Assembly (NCBI GenBank): GCA_007571365.1
Contig: RKRN01000109.1
Span: forward strand, 34,102 to 98,101
Direction: 5' to 3'
From: Candidatus Latescibacterota bacterium
Lineage (GTDB): Bacteria > Latescibacterota > UBA2968 > UBA8231
Length of the DNA: 64,000 bases
Positions 1 through 7,266 of the stretch are shown in pieces. The notes beneath the pieces were generated by a model, which saw nothing but the letters and a program-made list of their open reading frames with translations, was not told the DNA's origin and searched no databases. The stretch's first letter is position 1. The number at the start of each line of letters is the position of its first letter. The translations under genes and the position numbers were made by a program.

Positions 1-1
1 C

Positions 2-637
2 AATTTGCTCGCGCAAGCCGTTTTCGGTGAGAAATCCTCCTTGATAGAGAACAACGGGACGATCATCGGACAAGCCCAGTGTTTCGCGTATCAGGTTGCT
101 TTGGACCTTGTGGCGGAATAGCGGCAAATTGCGCAGAACGACGACCTCGTCAAGGCGGTAACGCTCCCTGAGCGATTGGGCAATAGACCCGCTGACGGTT
201 ATGACGCGATCTACTCGTCTTATCAGCCGCTGCTCCAGCAAACGCCAGCAGGACCGCATCAGCGGCCGGTTGACCAGTGAAGATTGTTCGGTCCAAAATT
301 CGTGTGCGTCATAGACGATGGGCAGATCTAGTCGCTGTGCAGCTCGCACTGCTGGCCAGAGTGAGTCTAAGTCGTGTGCGTGATAGGCATCCGGCTGGGT
401 CTTGACGAGCAGAGGATAGGCCCGTTGCCAAAAAAAAGGATAGAGGCGGCGCAGCGAGCGGCTCCGGTCTAGCGGAATCGGGTAGATTTCAAAATCGTCC
501 CATCCCTTGAGTGGGGCTAAGTTAAAAGAGGAGGCGACAATGACGACTTGGTGACCAGCGCGGCGCAGCGAAGTAGCCTCTCGGTAGATGCGGTAGTCGA
601 AATTCAGGTCGGTGAAAGCGACCATACAGATACGCAT
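2..637 (-). CDS. Glycosyltransferase, GT4-like N-terminal half (cut by window edge)
   Basis: The reading frame opens with ATG at 637 and runs leftwards without a stop to the window edge, so about 212 residues are visible and the C-terminal half is missing. I translated it by hand. It begins MRICMVAFTDLNFDYRIYRE, continues with a hydrophobic strand ending VVIVASS, and later shows DAYHAHDLDSLW and IVYDAHEFW. This is the pattern of the N-terminal Rossmann-like domain of GT-B family 4 glycosyltransferases, which add sugars to lipid-linked or polysaccharide acceptors at the cytoplasmic face of the membrane. The donor and acceptor cannot be told, because the sugar-nucleotide-binding C-terminal domain lies outside the window. 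The next element to the right is a separate RNA gene, so this gene seems to have its own promoter or to depend on readthrough. Confidence 0.8.
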   Translation of the reverse strand, partial: MRICMVAFTDLNFDYRIYREATSLRRAGHQVVIVASSFNLAPLKGWDDFEIYPIPLDRSRSLRRLYPFFWQRAYPLLVKTQPDAYHAHDLDSLWPAVRAAQRLDLPIVYDAHEFWTEQSSLVNRPLMRSCWRLLEQRLIRRVDRVITVSGSIAQSLRERYRLDEVVVLRNLPLFRHKVQSNLIRETLGLSDDRPVVLYQGGFLTENGLREQI

Positions 638-660
638 GATGTATAAGGAATCGGCGTAAA

Positions 661-702
661 GGCTAAAAATAAAAAAGCAGCCTATCTAAAAATGGGCTGC
701 TT
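661..702 (-). terminator. Rho-independent terminator of the structured RNA
   Basis: On the minus strand an 8-bp stem (675-682 with 695-702, AAGCAGCC/GGCTGCTT) is followed directly by a run of T residues corresponding to plus 661-676. It ends the RNA that starts near 870 and keeps it apart from the glycosyltransferase gene downstream. Confidence 0.8.
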
Positions 703-871
703 ATAAAATAAAGAGTATGGCGGCCGGAAGGGGTAATCTTGAAACGCAAGTGAGATCCTCAAACGAGGCGGTGTGGGGAGGTAATTTTGAAGATCCCAAC
801 GGCCCGAAAAGGGAAATCCGAGCTTCTCGTATCAAGACTTTGACCGCGTAGCGGACCGCCACACTCTGTTT
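661..871 (-). ncRNA. Stand-alone structured RNA, 6S RNA candidate
   Basis: No ORF covers this stretch, but the minus strand has the full anatomy of a small-RNA gene: a consensus promoter, a long closed fold and an intrinsic terminator. Plus-strand arms 712-725 and 854-867 pair over 14 positions. A second stem inside pairs 735-746 with 828-839 over 12 positions with one mismatch. Between the two stems lies an internal bubble that can form a small CCGC/GCGG hairpin, and further hairpins fold inside 747-827 (for example CCTC/GAGG). A long closing stem, central bubble and apical stem in about 160 nt is the architecture of 6S RNA, which mimics an open promoter and binds the housekeeping RNA polymerase holoenzyme. 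The identity is inferred from shape alone; another ncRNA class is possible. A cis-regulatory role is unlikely, because the terminator comes before any gene. Confidence 0.55.
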
Positions 872-876
872 AGAAA

Positions 877-905
877 AAAATACACACGCTAGATTGTGTT
901 GTCAA
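877..905 (-). promoter_or_regulatory. Sigma-70-type promoter of the structured RNA
   Basis: The minus strand reads TTGACA (905-900), a 17-nt spacer, then TATTTT (882-877). This predicts a start about 7 nt further on, near 870, just before the first base of the 14-bp closing stem. The perfect -35 box and optimal spacing support constitutive, strong transcription. Confidence 0.7.
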
Positions 906-942
906 GCGGAAAAATGGATCTAAAGAAAATGCCAACAGAGTC

Positions 943-971
943 TTGCACACTTACAAGTGTGTGCGTATCTT
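943..971 (+). promoter_or_regulatory. Promoter with overlapping palindromic operator for the XRE gene
   Basis: TTGCAC (943-948) and TATCTT (966-971) stand 17 nt apart, a plausible -35/-10 pair. The spacer is occupied by an inverted repeat, CACACTT (946-952) and AAGTGTG (955-961) with a 2-nt centre. A dimeric repressor bound here would block polymerase. The gene immediately downstream encodes an XRE-type DNA-binding protein, so negative autoregulation is the simplest inference. Confidence 0.5.
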
Positions 972-1010
972 TTGGCAGAGAATGGTTAAAATAATTCAGA
1001 GGGACCGCAC

Positions 1011-1544
1011 ATGCAGTTTGCAGAAATGATCAAGAAGGCCCGACGACAAGCCCACCTGAGCCAGCAGGGATTGGCCGGACAACTCGTGACGGCGCGAAGG
1101 CCCAAGGGCGTATGGGCAACCTATATAGGACAAATTGAGAAAGGGGAGAAGGTCCCTTCCGACGAAGTGTGTCTCAAGTTGGCCGAGGTTTTGGAACTTG
1201 ACTCTAATAGATTGTTGATTGCTGCTTATGAGGCCAAGGCCAGTTCGGAGGAAGGACGTGCGCTCTATGGCAAGATGATGCGCTCGCTGTCGGATCCAGT
1301 CGTCAACAAGCTCCTGTCTAGCGAAGAGCCGTTGGACCCAGCCCTCTTGGGGATACTATCGAATCCAGAAATTTTGGCTCTGCTCGGGGATCAACCGTGG
1401 TTAGAGGCCGTTGCTCGGGCGCGCAAGAAGCAGAAGGAGCGCGATGTGTTACGCCTGCTCGCTCTGGTAGAGGCGATGGACGACAAACAGTGGGATATGA
1501 TAATGGGTATCATAGGGACTTGGAACCTAGAGTCGCCTAATTAG
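1011..1544 (+). CDS. XRE-family helix-turn-helix transcriptional regulator
   Basis: The 177-residue protein has an N-terminal Cro/C1-type helix-turn-helix at about residues 5-70: FAEMIKKARRQAHLSQQGLA, then YIGQIEKGEKVPSDEVCLKLAEVL, the classic recognition-helix and following-helix pattern. The remaining ~100 residues are helical and charged, with no recognised effector domain. The ATG at 1011 is preceded by AGAGGG at a good distance. The promoter contains a palindrome that this protein may bind. The 3' end overlaps the convergent lipoprotein gene by 4 bases. A role as a local repressor is inferred; its targets beyond its own promoter are unknown. A similar TTG..ACAC..GTGTGTG sequence occurs near the right end of the window (63872). 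Confidence 0.8.
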   Translation: MQFAEMIKKARRQAHLSQQGLAGQLVTARRPKGVWATYIGQIEKGEKVPSDEVCLKLAEVLELDSNRLLIAAYEAKASSEEGRALYGKMMRSLSDPVVNKLLSSEEPLDPALLGILSNPEILALLGDQPWLEAVARARKKQKERDVLRLLALVEAMDDKQWDMIMGIIGTWNLESPN

Positions 1545-2023
1545 AAATCGGGTAGTTTGTACTCGCCGCGCTCAATGGCTTGCTCTAATTCTTGGTGGAA
1601 GGTGCTGTCTAGATGGGAAGTGATTTTCCAACCACCGGAATCGCGAAGAAAGTAAAAGAATGGCGACGTGCGCTCGTCGCCTAGCGTAGAGGAATCGAAG
1701 AGTAGGTAACCGATGCGCTCGTTGATGATGCGCTCTTCAGCGATTTCTCGCCGCAGTTGAGCCTTGATCTCTGCTGGCGTCTTTTGTCGCCACCGTTCGA
1801 CAAAGCTCTGACGATCTTCGCTCTCCACTTGCGAAGAACTGAAACATTCCCAAAGCAGGTCAAAGTCGCTGTTTTCTAGCGCGTACTTGTAAGTCTGGAA
1901 GGTCTGGGCCGGGTGTGAGAAGCGTTGGTCTAGGTCTTCGCTATTGCAGCCGAGGAGCAGGGCGAGACAAACAAATAGTTGTAGGGCCATTGTGTGTAGT
2001 GCAAGGATCAGTGTCTTGGGCAA
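1541..2023 (-). CDS. Small predicted lipoprotein of unknown function
   Basis: This 160-residue product has an N-terminal hydrophobic stretch ending LALLLGC, a good lipobox, so the mature protein would begin at Cys and be lipid-anchored. The frame can start at TTG 2023 or ATG 1990; the upstream start gives a signal with a positive charge, but neither has a convincing Shine-Dalgarno sequence. The mature part contains a short alpha+beta domain (YKYALENSDFDLLWECFSS early, GGWKITSHLDS late) that resembles small NTF2-like or DUF4878-like lipoprotein domains; this is a loose impression. It lies 14 bases downstream of the nuclease pair and is probably co-transcribed with it. Confidence 0.65.
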   Translation of the reverse strand: MPKTLILALHTMALQLFVCLALLLGCNSEDLDQRFSHPAQTFQTYKYALENSDFDLLWECFSSSQVESEDRQSFVERWRQKTPAEIKAQLRREIAEERIINERIGYLLFDSSTLGDERTSPFFYFLRDSGGWKITSHLDSTFHQELEQAIERGEYKLPDF

Positions 2024-2037
2024 CTTCAGCTACTTGG

Positions 2038-2766
2038 TCAGGTGTTACGTCTGCGTCCACCCGGAAGGGATTCAACGCTTGGTTTTTTGACTAGCGATTC
2101 GATGGCGTCGCGCAGACGAGCAGCTTCTTCGTATTCTTCGCATACGACGGCCTGCTGTAGCCGATGCCGAAGCAGGCTGAGTTCGTCTTTCTCTTTTTGG
2201 GGAGGGCGTTGAGCGTCGGCCTCTTCGGCATTCCGCTTCGGTGAGCGGACCTTGGCCGAACCGGCTTCTGCATTGAGTGCCGTGGAAATCTGCACTTCAA
2301 ACTCGTAGAAGCGGTTCAGAGTGTGTTCAACATCCAAGTCGGTTTCCAAGGGCTCCAAGCCAACCTCGTCAAGCAACGCAGGAGCAACGTAGATTGGCGA
2401 ACCTGTGCGCAAGGCCAAAGCGATGACATCGCTGGGGCGTGCGTCGATGTCCTTTATCGTGTGATTCTTCTCAATGACGATCCTCGCGTAGTAAATGGAG
2501 CGGCGCACGTTGTGGATGACAACTTGGCGTACGCGTATCGCAAGGGAACTGACCATAGAAGAGAGTAAGTCGTAAGAGATTGGGCGTATAGGTTCATCGT
2601 TTTCTAGCTGCATCCGAATGGCGGCCGCTTCAAATTCGCCAATGGGAATGGGCAGGAGCCGCGGGAGGTTACCGTTCTTCTCGCTCAACCATACCAAGGG
2701 CCTGTCCTCGTGCAAGTAGGGGCTAACCTTGACCACGGTCATCTCAACTAAAGAAGTAGTACTCAT
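2038..2766 (-). CDS. Bifunctional nuclease family protein with C-terminal UVR motif (copy 1)
   Basis: The protein has 242 residues. Residues ~10-145 show the DUF151/bifunctional-nuclease fold: LLPIPIGEFEAAAIRMQLEN, RPISYDLLSSMVSSL, and the diagnostic IDARPSDVIALALRTGSPIYV. Residues ~195-230 (LSLLRHRLQQAVVCEEYEEA) match the UVR motif, a helical hairpin used by UvrB/UvrC and by several stress proteins for protein contacts. In plants and mycobacteria this nuclease family degrades RNA and DNA in vitro; the cellular role in most bacteria is unclear. It starts inside the stop codon of the upstream paralogue (TAATG), so the two are translationally coupled. Confidence 0.85.
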   Translation of the reverse strand: MSTTSLVEMTVVKVSPYLHEDRPLVWLSEKNGNLPRLLPIPIGEFEAAAIRMQLENDEPIRPISYDLLSSMVSSLAIRVRQVVIHNVRRSIYYARIVIEKNHTIKDIDARPSDVIALALRTGSPIYVAPALLDEVGLEPLETDLDVEHTLNRFYEFEVQISTALNAEAGSAKVRSPKRNAEEADAQRPPQKEKDELSLLRHRLQQAVVCEEYEEAARLRDAIESLVKKPSVESLPGGRRRNT

Positions 2767-3383
2767 TAGTCATCCCCATTAAGACGACTAATCTCGTCGC
2801 GAAGCCGTGCGGCCTCCTCGTAGATTTCTTCGGCAACCGCTTGATGCAGGCGTCTTTTGAGTTGTTCTAGCTGATTGACGGCTGATGTAGTGATGGTCGA
2901 GTACTCTTCTCGCGGTGCGGCCACGGATTTGGTGATGGCATTAACTTCAGCCGTAACCCATTCATCGTCGTCAGAAAGAACGCATCCCACGTCTTTGAGT
3001 ACCTTGACGGCAGCGTAGATCGGTGCGTCAAAGCGCAAGGCTAGGGCAATTGCATCGCTGGGACGTGCGTCGAATGTATGAGCCTTGCCCTCGTCGTCAA
3101 CGAGGTGAATATCAGCGTAGTACGTTCTTTCGCGTGAGTTAAAGTCCGTAATTTCGACCCGGATTATCCGGGCGTCGACGTGGGCGAGAATCTGATGGGC
3201 TAGATCGTAGCTGATGGGGCGTACAGGTTGACGCCTGCTGTGGGCTGTGGAAATGGCGGCCGCTTCAAAGCGGCCGATGACAATGCGCAGATAAGAGTTG
3301 CCTTCGACTTCTTTGAGTACTACTTCGGGGTATAAAGATAGAGATTTGTTGCTTAAAACCCCCTTGACGTCCATCAGGACCAT
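2766..3383 (-). CDS. Bifunctional nuclease family protein with C-terminal UVR motif (copy 2)
   Basis: This 205-residue protein has the same order as its downstream neighbour: a DUF151 domain (VIGRFEAAAISTAHSRRQPV, then TFDARPSDAIALALRFDAPI) and a C-terminal UVR motif (LKRRLHQAVAEEIYEEAARL). The two copies differ a good deal in sequence outside these motifs, so the duplication is not recent. It is the first gene after a good promoter at 3430-3458. The two products may form a heteromer, but that is inference. Other start choices (ATG 3374) would remove only three residues. Confidence 0.85.
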   Translation of the reverse strand: MVLMDVKGVLSNKSLSLYPEVVLKEVEGNSYLRIVIGRFEAAAISTAHSRRQPVRPISYDLAHQILAHVDARIIRVEITDFNSRERTYYADIHLVDDEGKAHTFDARPSDAIALALRFDAPIYAAVKVLKDVGCVLSDDDEWVTAEVNAITKSVAAPREEYSTITTSAVNQLEQLKRRLHQAVAEEIYEEAARLRDEISRLNGDD

Positions 3384-3429
3384 AGCATTACACTACAATT
3401 TAATAGGCATTTATCAATAGATGTATAAA

Positions 3430-3458
3430 ATATAATACGACGTAAAAGCGGGTGTCAA
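3430..3458 (-). promoter_or_regulatory. Promoter upstream of the nuclease pair
   Basis: The minus strand carries TTGACA (3458-3453) and, 17 nt on, TTATAT (3435-3430) inside the AT-rich run TATTATATTTTATAC. This is just behind the ccmD stop codon and shows that the nuclease genes can be transcribed separately from the ccm genes. Confidence 0.55.
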
Positions 3459-3472
3459 CCAACTCGCGCCTC

Positions 3473-3634
3473 TTACCCATCTGGCAAATCCCCCTCTTTG
3501 TTTTTTAGCTTCAACTCGAGTCCGGCGAGTTGGCGGCCCAGTTCCCCAATGCGCCGGTTTAGGTGCGCCAAATAGGCAAAAAGCACGATCCACACGGCCG
3601 CGAAGGCAGCAAATAAGTAGTGGAGATTGTCCAT
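3473..3634 (-). CDS. ccmD: CcmD-like small membrane protein
   Basis: A 53-residue ORF, found by hand translation, starts ATG at 3634, only 6 bases after the ccmC stop. It reads MDNLHYLFAAFAAVWIVLFA, with a single transmembrane helix and then a charged tail (HLNRRIGELGRQ) ending DLPDG. Size, the aromatic start, one N-terminal helix with a basic cytoplasmic tail, and position next to ccmC are all typical of CcmD. In E. coli CcmD helps release holo-CcmE from the CcmABC complex. The sequence is too short for certainty from motifs alone, but the context makes it nearly sure. Confidence 0.8.
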   Translation of the reverse strand: MDNLHYLFAAFAAVWIVLFAYLAHLNRRIGELGRQLAGLELKLKNKEGDLPDG

Positions 3635-3640
3635 AGTCTC

Positions 3641-4312
3641 TTACGTTTCGTCAATTAGTTTTTGCTGCAGGAGCACCACGGCTTTTTCGATGCGGGCTAG
3701 CTCGATGCGTTGCGCTATGAGGCGAAAGAGCAGCAGGAAGAAAGCCACGCAACAGATCCACTTGGTGTATTGCATCGTCGGCTCAAGTTCTATATTGCGC
3801 GGCGGGTGTAGCTGTTGGTCGGCGGCCCACAGATCGACAGCATAGTACACCAAAGGAACGTTGGCGAAGGCGAGAATGCCCAATACAGCACTGATGCGCT
3901 GTACCGGAGTAGAGTTAGCCCCGTATCCCCGCACCATTAGGTAGGCCACGTAGATGGTGAAGGTAATCAGCATGGAGGTCAGACGCGGCTCCCACCGCCA
4001 GTAAACTCCCCAGATGGGCTTGGCCCACAAGGGGCCTGTGATCAGCACGATCAACGCAAAAATCACGCCCAATTCGGCTGAGCACAGTGCTAGGCGATCC
4101 CACTTGTCTGTGCGCGTACGCAGATACTGTACGCTGCCGACGAATACCAGAAAAAAGGCCAAAAACGAAGAAAACGCCGCTGGCACGTGAAAGTAGAAGA
4201 TTCGCTGGACGACTCCCATTTCTTTTTCCGTGGGGACCCACAGAAAAATCGCGCCCAAGGCGACGAGCATGACCACGAAAGTCAAACAGGAAAATGGGAC
4301 TGAACGCATCAC
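3641..4312 (-). CDS. ccmC: Heme exporter/handling protein CcmC
   Basis: This 223-residue polytopic membrane protein carries a tryptophan-rich periplasmic motif, WGVYWRWEPRLTS, equivalent to the WWD domain of the heme-handling protein family; the usual Asp of this block is Glu here. A conserved His is seen in IFYFHVPAAFSSF, and another lies in the segment before PPRNIE. CcmC attaches heme to the chaperone CcmE on the periplasmic side. About six membrane helices can be drawn. It overlaps ccmB by 4 bases (ATGA type), which implies one mRNA and coupled translation, and ccmD follows it. Confidence 0.92.
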   Translation of the reverse strand: MMRSVPFSCLTFVVMLVALGAIFLWVPTEKEMGVVQRIFYFHVPAAFSSFLAFFLVFVGSVQYLRTRTDKWDRLALCSAELGVIFALIVLITGPLWAKPIWGVYWRWEPRLTSMLITFTIYVAYLMVRGYGANSTPVQRISAVLGILAFANVPLVYYAVDLWAADQQLHPPRNIELEPTMQYTKWICCVAFFLLLFRLIAQRIELARIEKAVVLLQQKLIDET

Positions 4313-4986
4313 TCCTCGATTGCGTACTCAAAAAGCATTAACGATAGCACCGTGAAAACCACCGCGTACACCCCCAACATCTGCAGGTGCGCGAAGAGCT
4401 TTTCGCCATAGTCATTGGCCAGCACTAGCCCCGTCGCCTCCACGCAGGAAATCAACGCCGGCAAGAGCATGGGCAAGAGCAAAAGGGGCAGCATCAACTC
4501 GCGCAAACGCATGTTGTTCGACAACGCCGCAAAAAGCGTACCCGCTGACGCCATACAAGCTGATCCCAAGACGAAGACACCCAACAGGGGTAGCAAGAAA
4601 AAGCCTAAAGACAGATTAAAAAAGAGTGCAAAAAAGGGCAAACTTAGAAGTTCGATTATTAAAAGAAAAACAAAATTGCCCAGCATTTTACCTAGGTATA
4701 TGGCCCCGCGATCACCCGGCACTAATAGCAACGCGTCGAGCGCGTCGTTGTCTCGTTCGTCAGTAAAAGAGCGGCTCAGACTGAGTAGGCTGGCGAAGAC
4801 ATAGGACGACCACAGGGTCCCAGGTCCGATCTCGCGTAGAGCACCCCCACCTAAATCGAAGGAAAAGTTGAATACCAGCAACATTAACAATATAAAGAAG
4901 ACCATAGGACTGAGACGCGCCTTAGTGCGCCACTCGGCCTTCAGGTCCTTGTGCAGTATTGCCAGCGTACGCCCTAAAAAGCTCAT
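4309..4986 (-). CDS. ccmB: Heme ABC transporter permease CcmB
   Basis: The 225-residue integral membrane protein has six likely helices and begins with a basic cytoplasmic segment (AILHKDLKAEWRTKARLSPM). A short cytoplasmic loop, RSFTDERDNDALDALLLVPG, matches the region where CcmB proteins contact the CcmA ATPase. It works with CcmA and CcmC to load and release heme from CcmE. Overlaps of 4 bases with both ccmA and ccmC show tight operon packing. Confidence 0.9.
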   Translation of the reverse strand: MSFLGRTLAILHKDLKAEWRTKARLSPMVFFILLMLLVFNFSFDLGGGALREIGPGTLWSSYVFASLLSLSRSFTDERDNDALDALLLVPGDRGAIYLGKMLGNFVFLLIIELLSLPFFALFFNLSLGFFLLPLLGVFVLGSACMASAGTLFAALSNNMRLRELMLPLLLLPMLLPALISCVEATGLVLANDYGEKLFAHLQMLGVYAVVFTVLSLMLFEYAIEE

Positions 4987-5708
4987 GGGTTGGCGTCGAG
5001 ATAAGGGGCACAGAGTGTGCGCAGCCGATTAGAACCTTCCGTTAGGATTTGGTCCAAGCACCATTGACCGCGTTCGATCACCAGTAGGCGATCTACTAGG
5101 CCTTCGGCTTCACCGAGGTGATGCGTTACCAAGATGCAGGTGCGCCCTTCTTGACGAAAGCGACGCAAGAGGCGGTGCAATGCAGCACTGGCACTTGCGT
5201 CGAGGCCGGTAAACGGCTCGTCAAGCAAGAGAATAGAAGGATCATGCAGGATGGCACGAGCAATGGCCAGACGCTGTTTCATACCGCGGGAGAACGAACC
5301 CACGCGCTGATCGAATCGCTCGTTCAGACCAACAACCGCTAAGGCCGCCGCGAGCCGTTCACTAGGGTTATCCAGGCCGTAGAGTTGGGCGAAGAAACGC
5401 AAATTCTCTCTCGCCGTCAGTTCGTCGTAAAGCAAGGTTTGATGCGAGATCAGGCCGATTTCTGCCCGCGCCTCGGGAATGCGTTGGGGATCGAGACCGT
5501 TGATTTTCACGCTCCCCGCCGAAGGTCGGCAGAGGCCGGCCACCAACCGCAATAGGGTACTCTTGCCCGCACCGTTGGCACCAACGAGCAGTGCCACTTG
5601 CCCACGCGGGATGACCAGATCGATGGGATGCAGGGCTGTGTGGATACCGAAGCGTTTAGCAGTGCCCGCTAGGACGATGGCATCGTCTCCACTCATCTCA
5701 TCACACAT
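4983..5708 (-). CDS. ccmA: Heme ABC transporter ATPase CcmA
   Basis: This is a complete ABC ATPase: Walker A GANGAGKST, Q-loop region, signature SFSRGMKQRLAIARA, Walker B SILLLDEPFTGLD and switch His in CILVTHHLGEAE. In System I the ATPase drives release of heme-loaded CcmE. ATG 5708 overlaps the stop codon of the preceding gene (ATGTGTGA); an in-frame TTG one codon earlier and ATG 5696 are alternatives. The assignment as CcmA rather than another ABC ATPase rests on the ccmB and ccmC genes directly behind it. Confidence 0.9.
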   Translation of the reverse strand: MCDEMSGDDAIVLAGTAKRFGIHTALHPIDLVIPRGQVALLVGANGAGKSTLLRLVAGLCRPSAGSVKINGLDPQRIPEARAEIGLISHQTLLYDELTARENLRFFAQLYGLDNPSERLAAALAVVGLNERFDQRVGSFSRGMKQRLAIARAILHDPSILLLDEPFTGLDASASAALHRLLRRFRQEGRTCILVTHHLGEAEGLVDRLLVIERGQWCLDQILTEGSNRLRTLCAPYLDANP

Positions 5709-6774
5709 CAAGCACTTGAGTCAGGGCAACAGCCTCGCGCATCAGACGCGCCCGCTGGTCCATGTAATGCGGATCTTCGGGCTGATCGGCAAAAGAGTCG
5801 TCGAGCCGGGCGAGTTCCTCAATGAGGTGCTGCCGTCGTTTCAGCGCGTAGGTACGATCGGTGCTTGGATGTTGGCGGCTCAATGACAGCGCGACACCAC
5901 CAGTGAGAAATGCGCCAGCCAGTGCGACCCATTTGAGCGACCAACGTAGCGAGGGGACTACGGGTAAGGGGATCGCCACTTGCTGACTGGGCTGTAGGTT
6001 TTCCACGACCACTTTCCGGTACTGACGGCCGTGCTGTTCAACGATACCTAGATCGATAAAAGGCGGTTTGACCTCCGTGGAGGGCGGGTCGAGAAAAACC
6101 TCCAAGCGGTCGGTCGGATATACCACCTGATGCACGTAGGGGCTAGCGAATTTGCGGGTGTCGAGATTAAAAGAAAAACTCCGCTGCGAGCGGCCCGGAG
6201 GCAGGGGCTGATTGTCGAAGAAACGTCCTTCTCCGCCTTGGTGGAGCAGCCCAGAGTGGCTTTGGAGATTGAAGATGCCCGTTGGCAAGGCAAGTTCGGT
6301 CACTTGCCGCTCGCGTCCGTCGCCACGGCCTGCGTATGTGCGCTCGCGGGTGTTGTGAATTTGCAGGAGTTGGACGCACTCAATCGCGTTTTCTCGCAGC
6401 GCGAAAAAGAGGTGATGAGTGCCAATGCGGATTCCGGAGGGGTCATCGGTTTTTTCGTACACTTCAAGGATGACCTGTTGTTGTGCATTGGCCTCAAGAG
6501 TCGAAGAAAAGTAGGGGATGTCGTCGTAGAAGGCCGCTAGCCCGAAGAGAAGGCCGCTCTGTAGAAAAGGGCCGGCAAAAGAGAAGTGCCCCTCGGCGTC
6601 GGTCTCTTTGTGCAGCATCTCGAGGAGCTGTCCATCTTGGCGGATATAGAAAGCCACGGGAATGCCCGGAATTCGCGCTTGGGTGAAGGGGTTGAGTACA
6701 TAACCATTGATCACCGCGCCCCACAGTTCGGAGGCGCAAAGGACGATTACAACACAAAGCGAGCGCAGAACCAT
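5701..6774 (-). CDS. Exported protein with carboxypeptidase-regulatory-like domain and C-terminal anchor
   Basis: The 357-residue protein has a signal peptide (MVLRSLCVVIVLCASELWGA). Residues ~20-110 look like a carboxypeptidase regulatory-like/Ig fold (VINGYVLNPFTQARIPGIPV, then TDAEGHFSF). A central beta-rich region follows, then one transmembrane helix near residues 275-295 (WVALAGAFLTGGVALSLS) and a ~55-residue helical cytoplasmic tail (RRQHLIEELARLDDSF). It sits inside the ccm series between the CcmI-like protein and CcmA and overlaps ccmA, so a role in apocytochrome or heme handling is likely by context. I do not recognise a named family for the whole protein. Confidence 0.7.
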   Translation of the reverse strand: MVLRSLCVVIVLCASELWGAVINGYVLNPFTQARIPGIPVAFYIRQDGQLLEMLHKETDAEGHFSFAGPFLQSGLLFGLAAFYDDIPYFSSTLEANAQQQVILEVYEKTDDPSGIRIGTHHLFFALRENAIECVQLLQIHNTRERTYAGRGDGRERQVTELALPTGIFNLQSHSGLLHQGGEGRFFDNQPLPPGRSQRSFSFNLDTRKFASPYVHQVVYPTDRLEVFLDPPSTEVKPPFIDLGIVEQHGRQYRKVVVENLQPSQQVAIPLPVVPSLRWSLKWVALAGAFLTGGVALSLSRQHPSTDRTYALKRRQHLIEELARLDDSFADQPEDPHYMDQRARLMREAVALTQVLDV

Positions 6775-6777
6775 GGC

Positions 6778-7215
6778 TCAGCTAGATTCCACTAGCGAAG
6801 TGCCGCATTGTGGACAGAACCGATCACTCTCGCGCCGCACGGCCCCACAGCCGTGGCAACGAGGAATGGCAGTCTTTTGGCGCAGAGCCGCAACCTCTTC
6901 CTCGATGCGTCGTTCGAGTTGAGAGCTGCTCGCGCCGTTGAGCCGATCCAACTCGCCGATAACCGCCAGCGTCTCGGCTTCCAACGCGGCAAAAAGGCGT
7001 TGAAAATCCTCTGCGGACACTTTCCCAAGCTCGCGGTCGAGCTCTAGTTCGACGAGCTCGCCCAAAAGCTGCTCCTTGCGCTCAAAGAGCTGTCGCGGCG
7101 ATCCACTCGCCGCGCTCGTCCGCTCGCCCGTTAGGAGGGGATGTGCCAGATAGAGCAACAGTCCCAACAGCAGCGCGATAGAACACAGTATAGGTAAAAG
7201 CCCTATCGCGCTCAC
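6778..7215 (-). CDS. CcmI-like membrane protein with zinc ribbon
   Basis: This 145-residue protein starts at GTG 7215 with one transmembrane helix (residues ~4-25), then a helical segment (LFERKEQLLGELVELELDRE, then GKVSAEDFQRLFAALEAET) that strongly resembles the cytoplasmic N-terminal part of CcmI/CycH. The C-terminus is a zinc ribbon with two CxxC pairs, CHGCGAV and CPQCGTS. CcmI normally chaperones apocytochromes and has TPRs; here the TPR part is absent and a zinc ribbon is present. It stands between the ccmF-ccmH fusion and the regulatory-domain protein, so a part in the Ccm machine is a fair inference. Confidence 0.65.
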   Translation of the reverse strand: MSAIGLLPILCSIALLLGLLLYLAHPLLTGERTSAASGSPRQLFERKEQLLGELVELELDRELGKVSAEDFQRLFAALEAETLAVIGELDRLNGASSSQLERRIEEEVAALRQKTAIPRCHGCGAVRRESDRFCPQCGTSLVESS

Positions 7216-7266
7216 TATAATAGTATATAGCCTGTACAGGTGCAGGCTCGCGTCGGTTTGGCCGAA

